Shown: positions 35,414 to 45,451, numbered from the stretch's first letter. The stretch is 64,000 bases of DNA from Jeotgalibacillus campisalis (GCF_000829515.1 NZ_JXRR01000001.1:434001-498000), one strand, 5' to 3'. Made by a program: numbers and translations. The notes: a model not told the origin generated them from the letters alone.

Positions 35414-35729
35414 TGTTTAGCCCCCCTGACTGTTTTAGTTTTTCTATAACTAAAATTACAATGGTAAAAACTTAAAAGCATAAAATTCCTGTGTCTAGGA
35501 TTTAAGGGAATTTGCCTCGATCTGCAATCTTCTGAATAAATTAAGAACCTCATCTAAAGTCAGTTCCATGCTAAGTACACGATTGATTTTCTCAAGCGTA
35601 ATTGGAAATATTCAACAGTTAGTGAATGGAATTGCAATAGATTTTAAATAATAACTTAAAAGACATTATACAGTATAATATAATCATAATTACATATTAT
35701 TGGATTATTTTTTAAAAGAGGTGACCCAC

Positions 35730-37655
35730 ATGATCATATACGAAGCAAGCAAAACTGAATTCATCTCCGACGTTACAAACGAGCTTCTCGTTGAGCGCTT
35801 ATATGAGTCATATCAGCAAAAAATTGGCCGCACTTCTAAAAGTGAAATTAATTCCTGGGAAAACTCTCTTTATAGAATGGCCAATGTGATGCAGGACCAG
35901 GAGATTCCGGATGATTCTGCTGTAGCCATTGAGTTTAAAATTCCGAATACATCAAAGCGGGTAGATTTTCTAGTTGCCGGCCATGATGGGAAGCAGGATC
36001 ATGTAGTGGTAGTAGAACTGAAGCAGTGGTCTGAAGCCGAGAAAGTGACAGGCAAAGATGCATTGATTTCTACATATCTTGGAGGCGGGAAGCGCACAGT
36101 GACTCATCCTTCTTACCAAGCGTGGTCTTATGCGGCGCTGATTGAAGACTTTAATCAGAATGTGCAGGATCAGCATATTTTACTGAACCCGTGTGCTTAT
36201 CTGCATAATTACCGGAAAACTGAAAATGATCCATTAACCGATCCTCATTATGCTGACCATATAGCGAAAGCTCCTGTTTTTATGAAAGGCGAGATTCAGA
36301 AACTGCGTGATTTCATTAAGAAATTTGTTCGTTTTGGAGACCGAAACAAGCTCATATACCAAATTGAACACGGTAAAATCCGTCCTTCAAAATCACTTCA
36401 AGACTCACTTTCCAGTCTGCTGAAAGGTAATCAGGAATTTGTGCTGATAGATGAGCAGAAGGTATTTTATGAAGAGGCGCTCAGTCTTGCCTTAGACAGT
36501 ATTAAAACGGGTCGGAAACGAGTCATGGTAATTGAAGGTGGACCGGGAACTGGAAAATCTGTAATGGCTGTCAATCTGCTTGTAAATCTCATTAACGAAG
36601 AGTTGACTGCACTTTACGTATCCAAAAACTCTGCGCCACGTAATGTTTATGCTTCAAAACTAAAAGGAACATTGAAGAAAACACAGATTGATAATCTCTT
36701 TAAGGGCTCTGGAAGCTTTACGGAATCTGAAAAAGATGAATTTGATGTATTGATTATTGATGAAGCTCACCGGCTGAACGAAAAATCCGGTCTGTTTGCG
36801 AACCTTGGAGAGAATCAGGTAAAAGAAGCCATCCGTGCCTCTAAATTCACGATTTTCTTTATTGACGAAAATCAAAAAGTGACGCTAAAGGATATAGGTA
36901 GTATAGATTTAATTAAGTCATATACGGAAGAAATGAACGCAGAACTGATTGAAGGAAAATTGACATCCCAGTTTCGATGCGACGGGTCAGATGCCTATAT
37001 TGCCTGGCTCGATGATGTTCTGCAGATCCGAGAAACCGCTAATGCAAATGAACGCAGCGTTGACTATGACTTTAGAGTATATGAGGATCCAAATCATATG
37101 CTGACGGATATAGAAGAGTTAAACAAGAAAAATAACAAATCACGCATGCTCGCAGGCTACTGCTGGGAATGGCCAAAAAACGGCCGTAACAATACACTGC
37201 ATAAAGACATAGAAATCCCTGAACACAATTTCAAAATCAGCTGGAATCTCTCAGATAGCATTTGGGCCATAGAACAAGATTCAGTAGCAGAAGCAGGCTG
37301 CATCCACACTTCCCAAGGACTTGAATTTGATTATGTTGGAGTGATCATTGGACCGGATATTAGGTTTGAAGATGGTGAAGTCATCACTGATTTTACGAAG
37401 CGTGCAAAGACCGATCAGTCCTTAAAAGGAGTTAAAACTATTGCAAAAAAAGACCCAGAAAAGGCACAGGCGATTGCGGACCAGATCATTCGCAATACAT
37501 ATCGGACTCTAATGACGCGTGGACAAAAAGGCTGTTTTATTTTTTGTACCGATCCTGAGTTAAATACTTATTTTAGGGAGAGATTAAATAAGGCGGTAGA
37601 TTATGAGGATTTGTCGCCAAGTAGAATGGATATCGTTGCGGATCCTAAACCATAA
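35730..37655 (+). CDS. DUF2075-type ATPase/helicase with N-terminal nuclease-like domain
   Basis: A 641-residue protein. Residues 60-100 have a PD-(D/E)xK-like pattern (AIEFKI, RVDFLVAG, VVVVELKQW; E68, D79, E96, K98). The ATPase has Walker A GGPGTGKSV (270-277), Walker B IIDEAHRLN (342-350) and a C-terminal TSQGLEFDYVGVIIGPD (motif V-like). DUF2075 proteins are superfamily 1-like and are common in phage-defence and restriction loci; the biochemical role is unproven. I prefer ATG 35730 (GAGGTGA upstream) to an in-frame start ten codons earlier. It converges on the PLD helicase. Confidence 0.87.
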   Translation: MIIYEASKTEFISDVTNELLVERLYESYQQKIGRTSKSEINSWENSLYRMANVMQDQEIPDDSAVAIEFKIPNTSKRVDFLVAGHDGKQDHVVVVELKQWSEAEKVTGKDALISTYLGGGKRTVTHPSYQAWSYAALIEDFNQNVQDQHILLNPCAYLHNYRKTENDPLTDPHYADHIAKAPVFMKGEIQKLRDFIKKFVRFGDRNKLIYQIEHGKIRPSKSLQDSLSSLLKGNQEFVLIDEQKVFYEEALSLALDSIKTGRKRVMVIEGGPGTGKSVMAVNLLVNLINEELTALYVSKNSAPRNVYASKLKGTLKKTQIDNLFKGSGSFTESEKDEFDVLIIDEAHRLNEKSGLFANLGENQVKEAIRASKFTIFFIDENQKVTLKDIGSIDLIKSYTEEMNAELIEGKLTSQFRCDGSDAYIAWLDDVLQIRETANANERSVDYDFRVYEDPNHMLTDIEELNKKNNKSRMLAGYCWEWPKNGRNNTLHKDIEIPEHNFKISWNLSDSIWAIEQDSVAEAGCIHTSQGLEFDYVGVIIGPDIRFEDGEVITDFTKRAKTDQSLKGVKTIAKKDPEKAQAIADQIIRNTYRTLMTRGQKGCFIFCTDPELNTYFRERLNKAVDYEDLSPSRMDIVADPKP

Positions 37656-37663
37656 ATATAGAA

Positions 37664-37702
37664 AATTAAAACGGCCCTCACAAAATGAGGACCGTTTTTT
37701 CA
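37664..37702. terminator. Bidirectional terminator
   Basis: AAAACGGCCCTCA-CAAAA-TGAGGACCGTTTT with T-runs on both sides, exactly between the two convergent genes. Confidence 0.85.
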
Positions 37703-37707
37703 TTAAT

Positions 37708-40512
37708 TCATACAATCTCAGTCAATTCCCGATACAATAAAAGCGGGACTGGCTGCTCTAATTTCATTCTAAATGCTACTGGCAGATCCCCCGTTGCTCG
37801 TTCGACGTTTACTTTTCCCATGTAGATGAATGGCTGAGTCTGTCTTTCCATTTCTCGGTACTTACGAACAAATAAGTGGAGCCGATATCCTCTTGTTTTG
37901 TGATGGATCATGTTTTGACCCCGAGTGGAGGACTGTCGCATATTGTTTGGACTTTCCCATAAGAATGTATATTGATCCTCAAAGGCATCCTGATAGTTTA
38001 AACGTTCATCAATGTCTGCGTCTTTATTCAAATCAACGAATAGAAAATAATCTTTTCCATTTGCCAATAATCCAGAACCACGAAATGAGGAATGGCTCTT
38101 TTCAAAGTTAGATAGTAACGCAGCATCACGCATTTGGTATTGAGTTCCGACATGCAGGAATGGCAGTTGGTCTGATGTGGCACCAAACCCTTTTTCAAAT
38201 CGATGCAGTCCGTACTCCAAGACGTCCTTCATCCAGTCAGTGTGGGTTTCAGATGAAACAAACCTTTCCATAACTGCAGTACGTACCAGCTTTCCTTCCT
38301 GCCACTCAACAAGCGCTGGTTGGCGTTTCTTTTCACTATCATCTGAATATTTCTGTGTGAGCGTATTCATCGCATGGACAACTGAATCCTCGCGTACCCC
38401 CTCAATCCAGTGTTCGACCGCTCGAATAGCTTCCTCTACTTCAATCTCTCTTTTATTTAAAAACATAACAAGGATGGCAGCTTCATGAGGACGCTTTAGA
38501 GGAAGCATGGCTGACAACACTTTATAAGCTTTTACCCATATTTCATCAGCAATCAACTCTGCTAGAAATGAATCCTTTTCAACTTTATATAAAAATTGCA
38601 GATACGTACCCGCTTTGTTGATAAACGTTATAGGATCGGGTGCTCCGTCATATGTGTGATAATCCATTAGCCGATATGGCGGTTTGCCGTGACGGACTTT
38701 TTTAAATTCCATATATGCTTCTTTTAAATGAGCCATGCTGAAAAATGACTCCTGTTCCAATTGATTCAAGATCTGCTCTTTTGAAATTTCGTCCATTTGA
38801 ATATGAACTGGTCCCGGGATATGCGCAAAACCTGTCGCGACCGCTACCTTCAAACTTTCTTTGTCATAATAACGCTGACCATTGAGCGCTAGTGCCACAA
38901 GGTAAGCACGGCTATAGTTCCCAATAAAATCAAGGACAGTTAAAAATTCTTTTTCAGGGTGCTTACGCAATCCACGCCCAAGCTGTTGAATAAAAACAAT
39001 AGGAGATTCTGTAGGACGGAGCATCAGGACAAGGTTCACACTTGGAATATCCACCCCTTCATTGAAAATATCCACACTAAACAGACACTCAAGCGGATCA
39101 TTAGGATCTTCCAGGCGGGCAATGGCATACTCGCGCGCCTCGGGCTTATCGTCTCCTGATAATGCCAAGCTCGGCACCCCACGCGCTGTAAACTCATTTG
39201 CCATATAACGAGCATGTTCTACTGTCACACAGAATCCAAGTGCTTTTCGTTTCCTACCTTGGTAGCCGTAAAACCCCATATAATGCATGATATGCTCCAC
39301 CCTGGAATGGATCTGCAAGCGCCTCGCGATCTCCTGTTGGTCTCTAGAAGTCAGATCACTTAAATCAATGCCATCCACATCTGTGATACCAAAGTAATGA
39401 AATGGCACAACTAGATTATCTTCAAGCGCCTCATGCAGCCTCACCTCAATTGCCACATTATGATCAAACAACTCAAAAACAGAAAGCTGGTCGCTTCGTT
39501 CTGGTGTTGCCGTCATTCCAAGAGTAAAGGCTGGTGTAAAATGCCTCATGACCTCCTGATACTGATTTGCTGCTGCGTGGTGTGCCTCATCATAAACAAT
39601 ATAGTCAAACGTATCAGGCTTGAACTGCTTAAACACGTTTGCCATAGATTTAATATTGGCAAATATGTAGTCTGCACCTATCTCTTTTCTCGTACCTGTC
39701 AGCATTCCGAATGTAACAGGTTTGTTTTGTAACAAAAACTCGAACGTTTCCTTCGCTTTTATCAAAATATCTTCTCTATGTACTAAAAACAGCATGCGTT
39801 TCGGCTTTACTCGTTGCACATCAAACGCTGCCATAAATGTTTTTCCCGTACCTGTCGCCGCTATAACAAGACTTTTTGTCTCACCTAGTCTTCTCAACCG
39901 CTCTAGGTTAACCATTGCCCGTTGCTGCATTCGATTTGGGGTAATGTACGCCCCGCTTTGCCTTAATAGATGTACAGAAGATGCCGCCCGTTTCACCGCT
40001 TGGTACTGTTTTTCATAATCAGAGATAAACGATTCTGTCAGCGGCGTGCTATCCTCCCAAAGTAGACCGTACTCTTTTAATACCCTGTCTGTAAATGGCA
40101 TGTCCTTCTTTGACACAAGCTCAACATTCCACTCGACATTTGATTTCAACGCTGAATGTGTCACATTTGAAGAACCAATAATAATCTTATACTCATCAGC
40201 ATATTCAAATATGTATGTCTTGGTATGGAACCCTCTATGTTCATCCGTCACAAAAACTTTTACATCTAGATCGCTAAACTCATGCAAACGCCTTAATGCC
40301 ACAGGATCTGTGAAATTTAAATAAGTCGATGTCATGATCTGTCCCTGCTTACCATTTTCTATCGCCTTCTGAAGCGCATCCAGCAGCAGCTGAACTCCGC
40401 TAAAATTCACAAAAGCCACCCCAAAATAAAATTTTTCACACGTCTCCAGTGAATTCGTCAACTCTTTCAAAAGCGTTTCCGTTCCACTATTCACAAGCAA
40501 TCGTTCAGACAA
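37708..40512 (-). CDS. PLD-nuclease / superfamily 2 helicase / DUF3427 fusion
   Basis: A 934-residue protein. Residues 1-135 form a phospholipase-D-type nuclease domain with FHTKTYIFE (H96, K98) and IIGSSNVTHSAL. The SF2 helicase has Walker A AATGTGKT (about 218-225), DEAH (308-311), MTATPER and QQLGRGLRKH (motif VI). The last 350 residues match the DUF3427 layout, including ELIADEIW, LSAMLPLKRPHEA and a final LHLFVRKYRE. This architecture is known from defence islands and plasmid/phage regions, where a PLD nuclease is paired with a DNA translocase. No accessory subunit is next to it. Confidence 0.92.
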   Translation of the reverse strand: MSERLLVNSGTETLLKELTNSLETCEKFYFGVAFVNFSGVQLLLDALQKAIENGKQGQIMTSTYLNFTDPVALRRLHEFSDLDVKVFVTDEHRGFHTKTYIFEYADEYKIIIGSSNVTHSALKSNVEWNVELVSKKDMPFTDRVLKEYGLLWEDSTPLTESFISDYEKQYQAVKRAASSVHLLRQSGAYITPNRMQQRAMVNLERLRRLGETKSLVIAATGTGKTFMAAFDVQRVKPKRMLFLVHREDILIKAKETFEFLLQNKPVTFGMLTGTRKEIGADYIFANIKSMANVFKQFKPDTFDYIVYDEAHHAAANQYQEVMRHFTPAFTLGMTATPERSDQLSVFELFDHNVAIEVRLHEALEDNLVVPFHYFGITDVDGIDLSDLTSRDQQEIARRLQIHSRVEHIMHYMGFYGYQGRKRKALGFCVTVEHARYMANEFTARGVPSLALSGDDKPEAREYAIARLEDPNDPLECLFSVDIFNEGVDIPSVNLVLMLRPTESPIVFIQQLGRGLRKHPEKEFLTVLDFIGNYSRAYLVALALNGQRYYDKESLKVAVATGFAHIPGPVHIQMDEISKEQILNQLEQESFFSMAHLKEAYMEFKKVRHGKPPYRLMDYHTYDGAPDPITFINKAGTYLQFLYKVEKDSFLAELIADEIWVKAYKVLSAMLPLKRPHEAAILVMFLNKREIEVEEAIRAVEHWIEGVREDSVVHAMNTLTQKYSDDSEKKRQPALVEWQEGKLVRTAVMERFVSSETHTDWMKDVLEYGLHRFEKGFGATSDQLPFLHVGTQYQMRDAALLSNFEKSHSSFRGSGLLANGKDYFLFVDLNKDADIDERLNYQDAFEDQYTFLWESPNNMRQSSTRGQNMIHHKTRGYRLHLFVRKYREMERQTQPFIYMGKVNVERATGDLPVAFRMKLEQPVPLLLYRELTEIV

Positions 40513-40833
40513 ATTTACCCCTCCTATTTACCTATTAATTATCATACATTATTTTGGAAAATAATGCTGCATGATAGAAGAGGCGAAAGAGAGATTGGTA
40601 ACATAATTAAAATAAATTGTGCGGAAATTACCCCTAAAATAATAAACTTTTAAAGAACCAACAGCTTTCAAAAAAGTATATATGTGGATTTTTTAAGATG
40701 ATATACTAAGAATAACAAATACTCTGTGTATTTAATTTTTCAATAAATTAACATTTACATACATACAATTAAAGTGCTCTTAATAAAAACCACCTAAATA
40801 GTCTACTTAAAAATGAGAGGTAGAGGTGAAAGG
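40513..40833. other. Intergenic region between helicase and SARP regulator
   Basis: Divergent upstream region of 321 bases, A/T-rich (ATGTAAT, TATACTAAG-like stretches). No operator palindrome or terminator recognised; it should hold both promoters. Confidence 0.4.
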
Positions 40834-43800
40834 ATGAAAATCTCCATTCTTGAATCTAAAGTTAAAGCACCTGCGACATATCCTCATTATTTGAGGCGGG
40901 CAGCTGTTAGTGCTAAGTTGAAACAGCTTTTTCGTTCACCGTTAACGATCATTCACAGCGGAGCCGGGTACGGGAAAACATCCCTGCTGTCCCATGTCCT
41001 TCAGGATGAAAAGAGACGTTATAGCTGGTATACCGCTCAGGAGGAAGATGATGATATTCAGCCATTTTTGCTTTATTTGATGGCTAGTGTTGAACGGGTT
41101 TTCCCGGGTGTCGACAATCAATTTAAAGAAAAACGTACGCTTCCTCATTATCCTAAACCTTCAGAACTGCAGGTTTTGGTGACATTGTTCATTGAGACTT
41201 TATCATCAATTGATGAGGAGTTTACGATTGTAATTGATGATTACCATACGATTGACCATGTTTTTAGTATCAACTTTTTTATGGAAAAAGTGATTACACT
41301 GCTGCCCGAGACGATCCACATTGTCCTGTGCAGCCGTCAAAAGCCAAGATGGTCCAACCTGTTAAAACTTCGAAGTTCCGGCCAGCTGGTAGAAATCACT
41401 TCTGATGACCTGCAGTTTCAAGCGGATGAAATCCGTTATTTTTATGAGGATACCTACGAGCTTCAGCTGACAGACGAGACTATTCATGAAATTAATGAAG
41501 TAACAGAAGGCTGGGCGATTGCTGTACAGCTTATTGGCAGTTATCTGGCAAGCTTCAGGGAACCGTCCTTTTCATTACCTGATCTGCCAACCGACGAACT
41601 TTTTCAATTTCTCGCACAAGAGGTTGTCGGTAAGCGATCCTTTGAAGAACAGCAGATGCTTTATCATCTCAGTCTGATGGAGTCATTTGATCTTCAGGCA
41701 ATCAACCATTTTTATGGAGAAAAAGGTAAGCGCTTACTTACAGAACTTCTTCACTCTCACATGTTCGTCCACCAGATAGGCGCTTCTCATTATCGCTTTC
41801 ATGCCCTTTTTCATCAATTTCTGCAGGATACATTCCGCATGAGGTTTCCAGAGGAGTGGCTGTCTCACCATCAGGAGCTGGCCGCCTATTATACCAGTCA
41901 GCAAAACATTGTACAGGCCATGAAACACTTCCGTCTGATTAATGATCCTCCGCAACTGGCTGAACGTGTAAAAGAGTTCGGTCCACAACTCATTGCAAGC
42001 GGCCAGTTTGACTACCTTGAGGAACTGTTGAATCTGATACCGGCTGAGCTGAAAACCATTCATTATCTTCTTTACCACCTTGAAGGTGAAGTGCATCGAT
42101 ACAAAGCGTATTACGCAAAAGCCAAATCCTCTTATCTTGATTGCACCAAACATTCGCAAAATGAAACGGACATTCATACAGAAGCGAAATGCATGATTGG
42201 CATCGCCTCTATTTACATTGATACGATTCAGCCGCTCTATGCGGAACCTTATCTTGATCGTGCCCTCACGCTTGCCCATTCTATTACAGACTTTGATCCG
42301 GACATGCTCAAGCAGTGGAAATGTCTGCGTATTGAGAACTTAGTCAATCTTGGCCAGGCAGTTGAAGCGGAAAAGCTGATGGGGCAATTCGGTATGCAAA
42401 TTGAGGACTTACCCACTCATAATATTGATGTAAGACTGCATCTTAGAAGAGGTCGGCTGACAGATGCCCGGGAGATTGTTCTGCGCAAGAAGCAGCAGCC
42501 TGCTGCCCTGCCTGAGATGTTTCGTGAAGTGACACTTCTTGGTTCCTTCATTAGTTCAATGATTGGCGAAGCTGATGAGGCGCTGACATTAGCGGAACGG
42601 GGTGTCGGTCACGGACGGGATGAAAAATCCATCTATATCGAAGCGGTGGGCTATGTTAGAAAAGGCCATGCGCATCTGATAGCACCTCTTCGTGAGCTCG
42701 ATGAAGCGCATAGCTGTTATCGAAAAGCCATTGACCTGCTGACGATGTATGATCTACACCGTGCAAAAGCAGAACCGCTCATGGGCCTTGCAGGTGTTTT
42801 AGCTATGCAGGGATTAACTGATCAGTCCACAGAAGCTTATGACGCAGCCATCCGGGAAACTGAAAAGGTACAGGACAGCTGGCTGTCAGCTTATCTGCTG
42901 GTTGGAAGAGCTCAGCTGAAGGTTCAACAAAATCGTTTGGAAGATGCATCGCAGGACTTTAGCCACGCCTTGGACAGCTTTCTTCAATGCGGTGACCAGT
43001 TTGGGGAATTTGTTACACGTTATCATTTAGCAGCTTTACAGTGGGCGAAAAAATTGCCGTTTCGTAAAGAAGAACTGTCCAAACTTACACACCTGCTTCT
43101 GACACACCCATTTGAGTTTTTGTTCAAACACAACTCTTTGTTCGGACTTGCTGATCCGGCCAGTGCGCTTCCTTTTTGGTATGATGCCACGATCCAGCTT
43201 CCTGAAGAGAAGCGGCATTTCATCCTGAAAAAACTTGGTCTCACAAAGGATATCCGCCCCCCTTCTTATACGCTCCACGTCAAAATGTTCGGGGCTTTTC
43301 AGGTTTCAAGAGGCGTGATGGCTGTCCCGGAAAAAGAATGGCAGCGGGAAAAAGCGAAAGAGCTATTTGCTTTATTTGTGCTGAATGGAACCCGCTATCT
43401 TCATAAGCAGGAAATTTATGATGAATTGTGGCCGGGTGTAGACCTTGACCAAGCAGAACGGGACTTTAAAGTAACCTATAATGCGTTATTAAAAGCAATT
43501 GAACCCCAGCGCCAGGTGCGTAAGGAATCTTACTTCATTGAACGCAAAGGGGTGCTTTACAGAATCCGTCCGGAAGCAGTTATACAACCTGATACAGCGC
43601 ATTGGCAGCTTGAAATTCAAAAATCCCTTGAGCTTAGGAGTCCAAAAGCGCAGTTACGCCATTTGAAAAAGGCAATTCGTTTATATCATGGAGAACTTTA
43701 CGGCGACCGTACACCCGATAGCAAAGCGATCCGTCGGGAACAGGAGCTATTCCGTACCAGTTACTTAGAAGCGATGGAGCGCATTGCCCAGCTCTATACC

Positions 43801-44025
43801 CGACTTCAGGATTACAATAAAGTGATCTACTGGGCAGATAAAATTCTGGTTGAAGATGCGACTTGGGAAGAAGCTTACCGTTTATTAATGTTCGCGTATT
43901 ATCAAAAAAGAAACCGCAAACGCGCACTTGATATGTACGCATCCTGTGAACGCATTCTTCGTGAAGAACTTGGGGTGGGACCCATGGAAACAACTATAAA
44001 TATGTACGACCTGATCCGGCTCTAG
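40834..44025 (+). CDS. STAND-ATPase transcriptional activator with SARP/BTAD C-terminus
   Basis: A 1063-residue signal-integrating regulator. The N-terminal STAND NTPase has Walker A HSGAGYGKTSLL (about residues 42-53) and Walker B FTIVIDDYH. The middle is a long TPR-like helical array (about 330-800). The C-terminal 250 residues have an OmpR-like winged helix (VKMFGAFQVSRG..., REKAKELFALFVLNG, LWPGVDLDQAERDFKVTYNALLKA) and a BTAD helical domain. This is MalT-like architecture ending in a SARP DNA-binding part, so a small inducer probably controls ATP-dependent assembly. Start ATG 40834 is preceded by AGGTGAAAGG. It lies upstream of, and probably activates, the Liv operon. Confidence 0.88.
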   Translation: MKISILESKVKAPATYPHYLRRAAVSAKLKQLFRSPLTIIHSGAGYGKTSLLSHVLQDEKRRYSWYTAQEEDDDIQPFLLYLMASVERVFPGVDNQFKEKRTLPHYPKPSELQVLVTLFIETLSSIDEEFTIVIDDYHTIDHVFSINFFMEKVITLLPETIHIVLCSRQKPRWSNLLKLRSSGQLVEITSDDLQFQADEIRYFYEDTYELQLTDETIHEINEVTEGWAIAVQLIGSYLASFREPSFSLPDLPTDELFQFLAQEVVGKRSFEEQQMLYHLSLMESFDLQAINHFYGEKGKRLLTELLHSHMFVHQIGASHYRFHALFHQFLQDTFRMRFPEEWLSHHQELAAYYTSQQNIVQAMKHFRLINDPPQLAERVKEFGPQLIASGQFDYLEELLNLIPAELKTIHYLLYHLEGEVHRYKAYYAKAKSSYLDCTKHSQNETDIHTEAKCMIGIASIYIDTIQPLYAEPYLDRALTLAHSITDFDPDMLKQWKCLRIENLVNLGQAVEAEKLMGQFGMQIEDLPTHNIDVRLHLRRGRLTDAREIVLRKKQQPAALPEMFREVTLLGSFISSMIGEADEALTLAERGVGHGRDEKSIYIEAVGYVRKGHAHLIAPLRELDEAHSCYRKAIDLLTMYDLHRAKAEPLMGLAGVLAMQGLTDQSTEAYDAAIRETEKVQDSWLSAYLLVGRAQLKVQQNRLEDASQDFSHALDSFLQCGDQFGEFVTRYHLAALQWAKKLPFRKEELSKLTHLLLTHPFEFLFKHNSLFGLADPASALPFWYDATIQLPEEKRHFILKKLGLTKDIRPPSYTLHVKMFGAFQVSRGVMAVPEKEWQREKAKELFALFVLNGTRYLHKQEIYDELWPGVDLDQAERDFKVTYNALLKAIEPQRQVRKESYFIERKGVLYRIRPEAVIQPDTAHWQLEIQKSLELRSPKAQLRHLKKAIRLYHGELYGDRTPDSKAIRREQELFRTSYLEAMERIAQLYTRLQDYNKVIYWADKILVEDATWEEAYRLLMFAYYQKRNRKRALDMYASCERILREELGVGPMETTINMYDLIRL

Positions 44026-44050
44026 CTTTCATGTTAGAGCCGGATTTTAA
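44012..44050 (+). terminator. Terminator of the activator gene
   Basis: TCCGGCTCTA, loop GCTTTCATGT, TAGAGCCGGA, TTTT. It begins within the last codons of the activator gene and separates it from the Liv operon promoter, so the two are transcribed separately. Confidence 0.85.
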
Positions 44051-44051
44051 G

Positions 44052-44085
44052 TTGTAACTCATTTGTAACTACTGGGGAATAGACT
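44052..44085 (+). promoter_or_regulatory. Putative SARP operator and promoter of the Liv/acyl operon
   Basis: Two perfect TTGTAACT repeats (44052-44059 and 44063-44070) are spaced 11 bp apart. The -10-like TAGACT (44080-44085) follows the second repeat by 9 bases and there is no good -35. SARP activators bind heptamer repeats with 11-bp pitch about 8 bp upstream of the -10, so this is the expected target of the regulator encoded just upstream. Confidence 0.7.
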
Positions 44086-44097
44086 TAGGAGGAATAA

Positions 44098-44111
44098 AGA
44101 AAGCGCTTTCA
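44098..44111 (+). promoter_or_regulatory. cre site (CcpA)
   Basis: AGAAAGCGCTTTCA differs from the ideal cre TGAAAGCGCTTTCA in its first two bases only. It lies around 15 bases downstream of the predicted -10, where CcpA would block transcription when preferred sugars are present. Confidence 0.8.
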
Positions 44112-44137
44112 AATTTACTTATGAGAGGGGTAAAGAA

Positions 44138-45358
44138 ATGATCAAAAAATGGGGGTCTGTTCTGCTGCTGTCTTCTGCTTTAGTGCTGAGTGCCTGTGGG
44201 AATGAATCAGAAGAAACAACAGGCACTGCAGGTACAGATATTAAAGATGAGCCAATTAAAGTTGGGGTCCTTGCTTCCCTGACTGGTGCACTTGAATCAT
44301 ATGGGAAACAAACACAGCGCGGTTTTGAATTGGGTCTGGACTATGCAACGGACGGCACCATGGAAGTAGCCGGCAGAAAAATCGAAGTCGTGTTTGAAGA
44401 CACTGAAACTAAGCCGGAAGTCGCTGTACAGAAAGCAACAAAGCTTTTGGAGGAAGATGGCGTGGATTTCTTGGTCGGTTCATCGAGTTCAGGAGATACA
44501 TTGGCGGTTTTACCACTTGCTGAAGAATATGAAAAAATCATGATCGTTGAACCTGCCGTTGCAGACAGTATCACCGGCTCTGAATTCAATAAATATCTGT
44601 TCCGCACATCGCGTAATTCATCACAGGATGCTGAAGCCGGCGCAGCTGCAATTGCCGGCGAAGGTGTAAAAATCGCTACATTTGCCCCTGATTATTCCTT
44701 TGGATGGGACGGTGTAGCAGCATTTAAGACTGCGGCAGAGGACTTAGGCGCTGACATTGTGCTCGAGGAATTTGCTGATCCGGCTGCAACAGATTTTACT
44801 TCAAATTTACAAAAGGTCATTGAAGCGGATCCGGACTATCTGTTTGTCGTTTGGGCAGGTGCAAACTCACCATGGAATCAAATTGCTGATATGAAGCTGC
44901 AGGATAAAGGCATCAAAATTTCGACAGGTGCACCGGATATTCCGGCACTTAGCATCATGGAGCCGTTGGTTGGAATGGAAGGATTCAGTGTCTATTACCA
45001 CACCCTTCCTGACAATGAGGTTAACGACTGGTTAGTGGAAGAACATAAAGCACGATACGATGACGAAGTGCCGGATCTCTTTACGCCTGGTGGTATGACT
45101 GCGGCCATCTCGATTGTTGAAGCACTGAAAAAATCAGAAGGCTCTGCAGATGCTGAAGAATTAATCGGAATTATGGAAGGCATGTCATTTGAGACACCTA
45201 AAGGCACCATGACGTTCCGTCCGGAAGACCATCAGGCACTGCAATCCATGTATTCAATCAAGCTAGAAGAACAGGAAGGCGTCCCTTATCCAGTGCCGGT
45301 TCTGATCGAGGAATTGTCTCCTGAAGACACAGAACCGCCGATCCTTAACAACCAATAA
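44138..45358 (+). CDS. Liv-type ABC transporter substrate-binding lipoprotein
   Basis: A 406-residue lipoprotein with lipobox LVLSAC (Cys20). A periplasmic-binding-fold type I domain follows: IKVGVLASLTGALESYGKQTQRGFELGLDYA, DTETKPEVAVQKATKLLEEDGVDFLVGSSSSG and GGMTAAISIVEALKK. LivK relatives bind branched-chain amino acids, but this subgroup also contains receptors for amides, aromatic acids and short carboxylates. The neighbouring acyl-metabolism genes make a non-amino-acid ligand likely. Start ATG 44138 has GAGAGGGG upstream. Confidence 0.88.
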   Translation: MIKKWGSVLLLSSALVLSACGNESEETTGTAGTDIKDEPIKVGVLASLTGALESYGKQTQRGFELGLDYATDGTMEVAGRKIEVVFEDTETKPEVAVQKATKLLEEDGVDFLVGSSSSGDTLAVLPLAEEYEKIMIVEPAVADSITGSEFNKYLFRTSRNSSQDAEAGAAAIAGEGVKIATFAPDYSFGWDGVAAFKTAAEDLGADIVLEEFADPAATDFTSNLQKVIEADPDYLFVVWAGANSPWNQIADMKLQDKGIKISTGAPDIPALSIMEPLVGMEGFSVYYHTLPDNEVNDWLVEEHKARYDDEVPDLFTPGGMTAAISIVEALKKSEGSADAEELIGIMEGMSFETPKGTMTFRPEDHQALQSMYSIKLEEQEGVPYPVPVLIEELSPEDTEPPILNNQ

Positions 45359-45365
45359 GCCATAA

Positions 45366-45434
45366 GGACAGACGCTTAATCACGTCTGTCCGTGTGCCTG
45401 AAGAATGGGGTTCCGTTCTTCAGGCACACGGGCA
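45366..45434 (+). other. Two intercistronic hairpins after the binding-protein gene
   Basis: ACAGACG / CGTCTGT is followed by a 15-bp perfect stem CGTGTGCCTGAAGAA / TTCTTCAGGCACACG (about 45391-45430). No U-run follows. Such stems after the first gene of transporter operons usually protect the binding-protein mRNA and lower downstream expression, giving an excess of the binding protein. Confidence 0.7.
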
Positions 45435-45451
45435 GAAAAGGAGGACACTAG

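Noticed and set aside
44121-44140. Six-codon leader peptide before the binding-protein gene
   Set aside because: ATG 44121 to TGA 44141 overlaps the real start by ATGA, but its length and lack of amino-acid bias give no evidence of attenuation.
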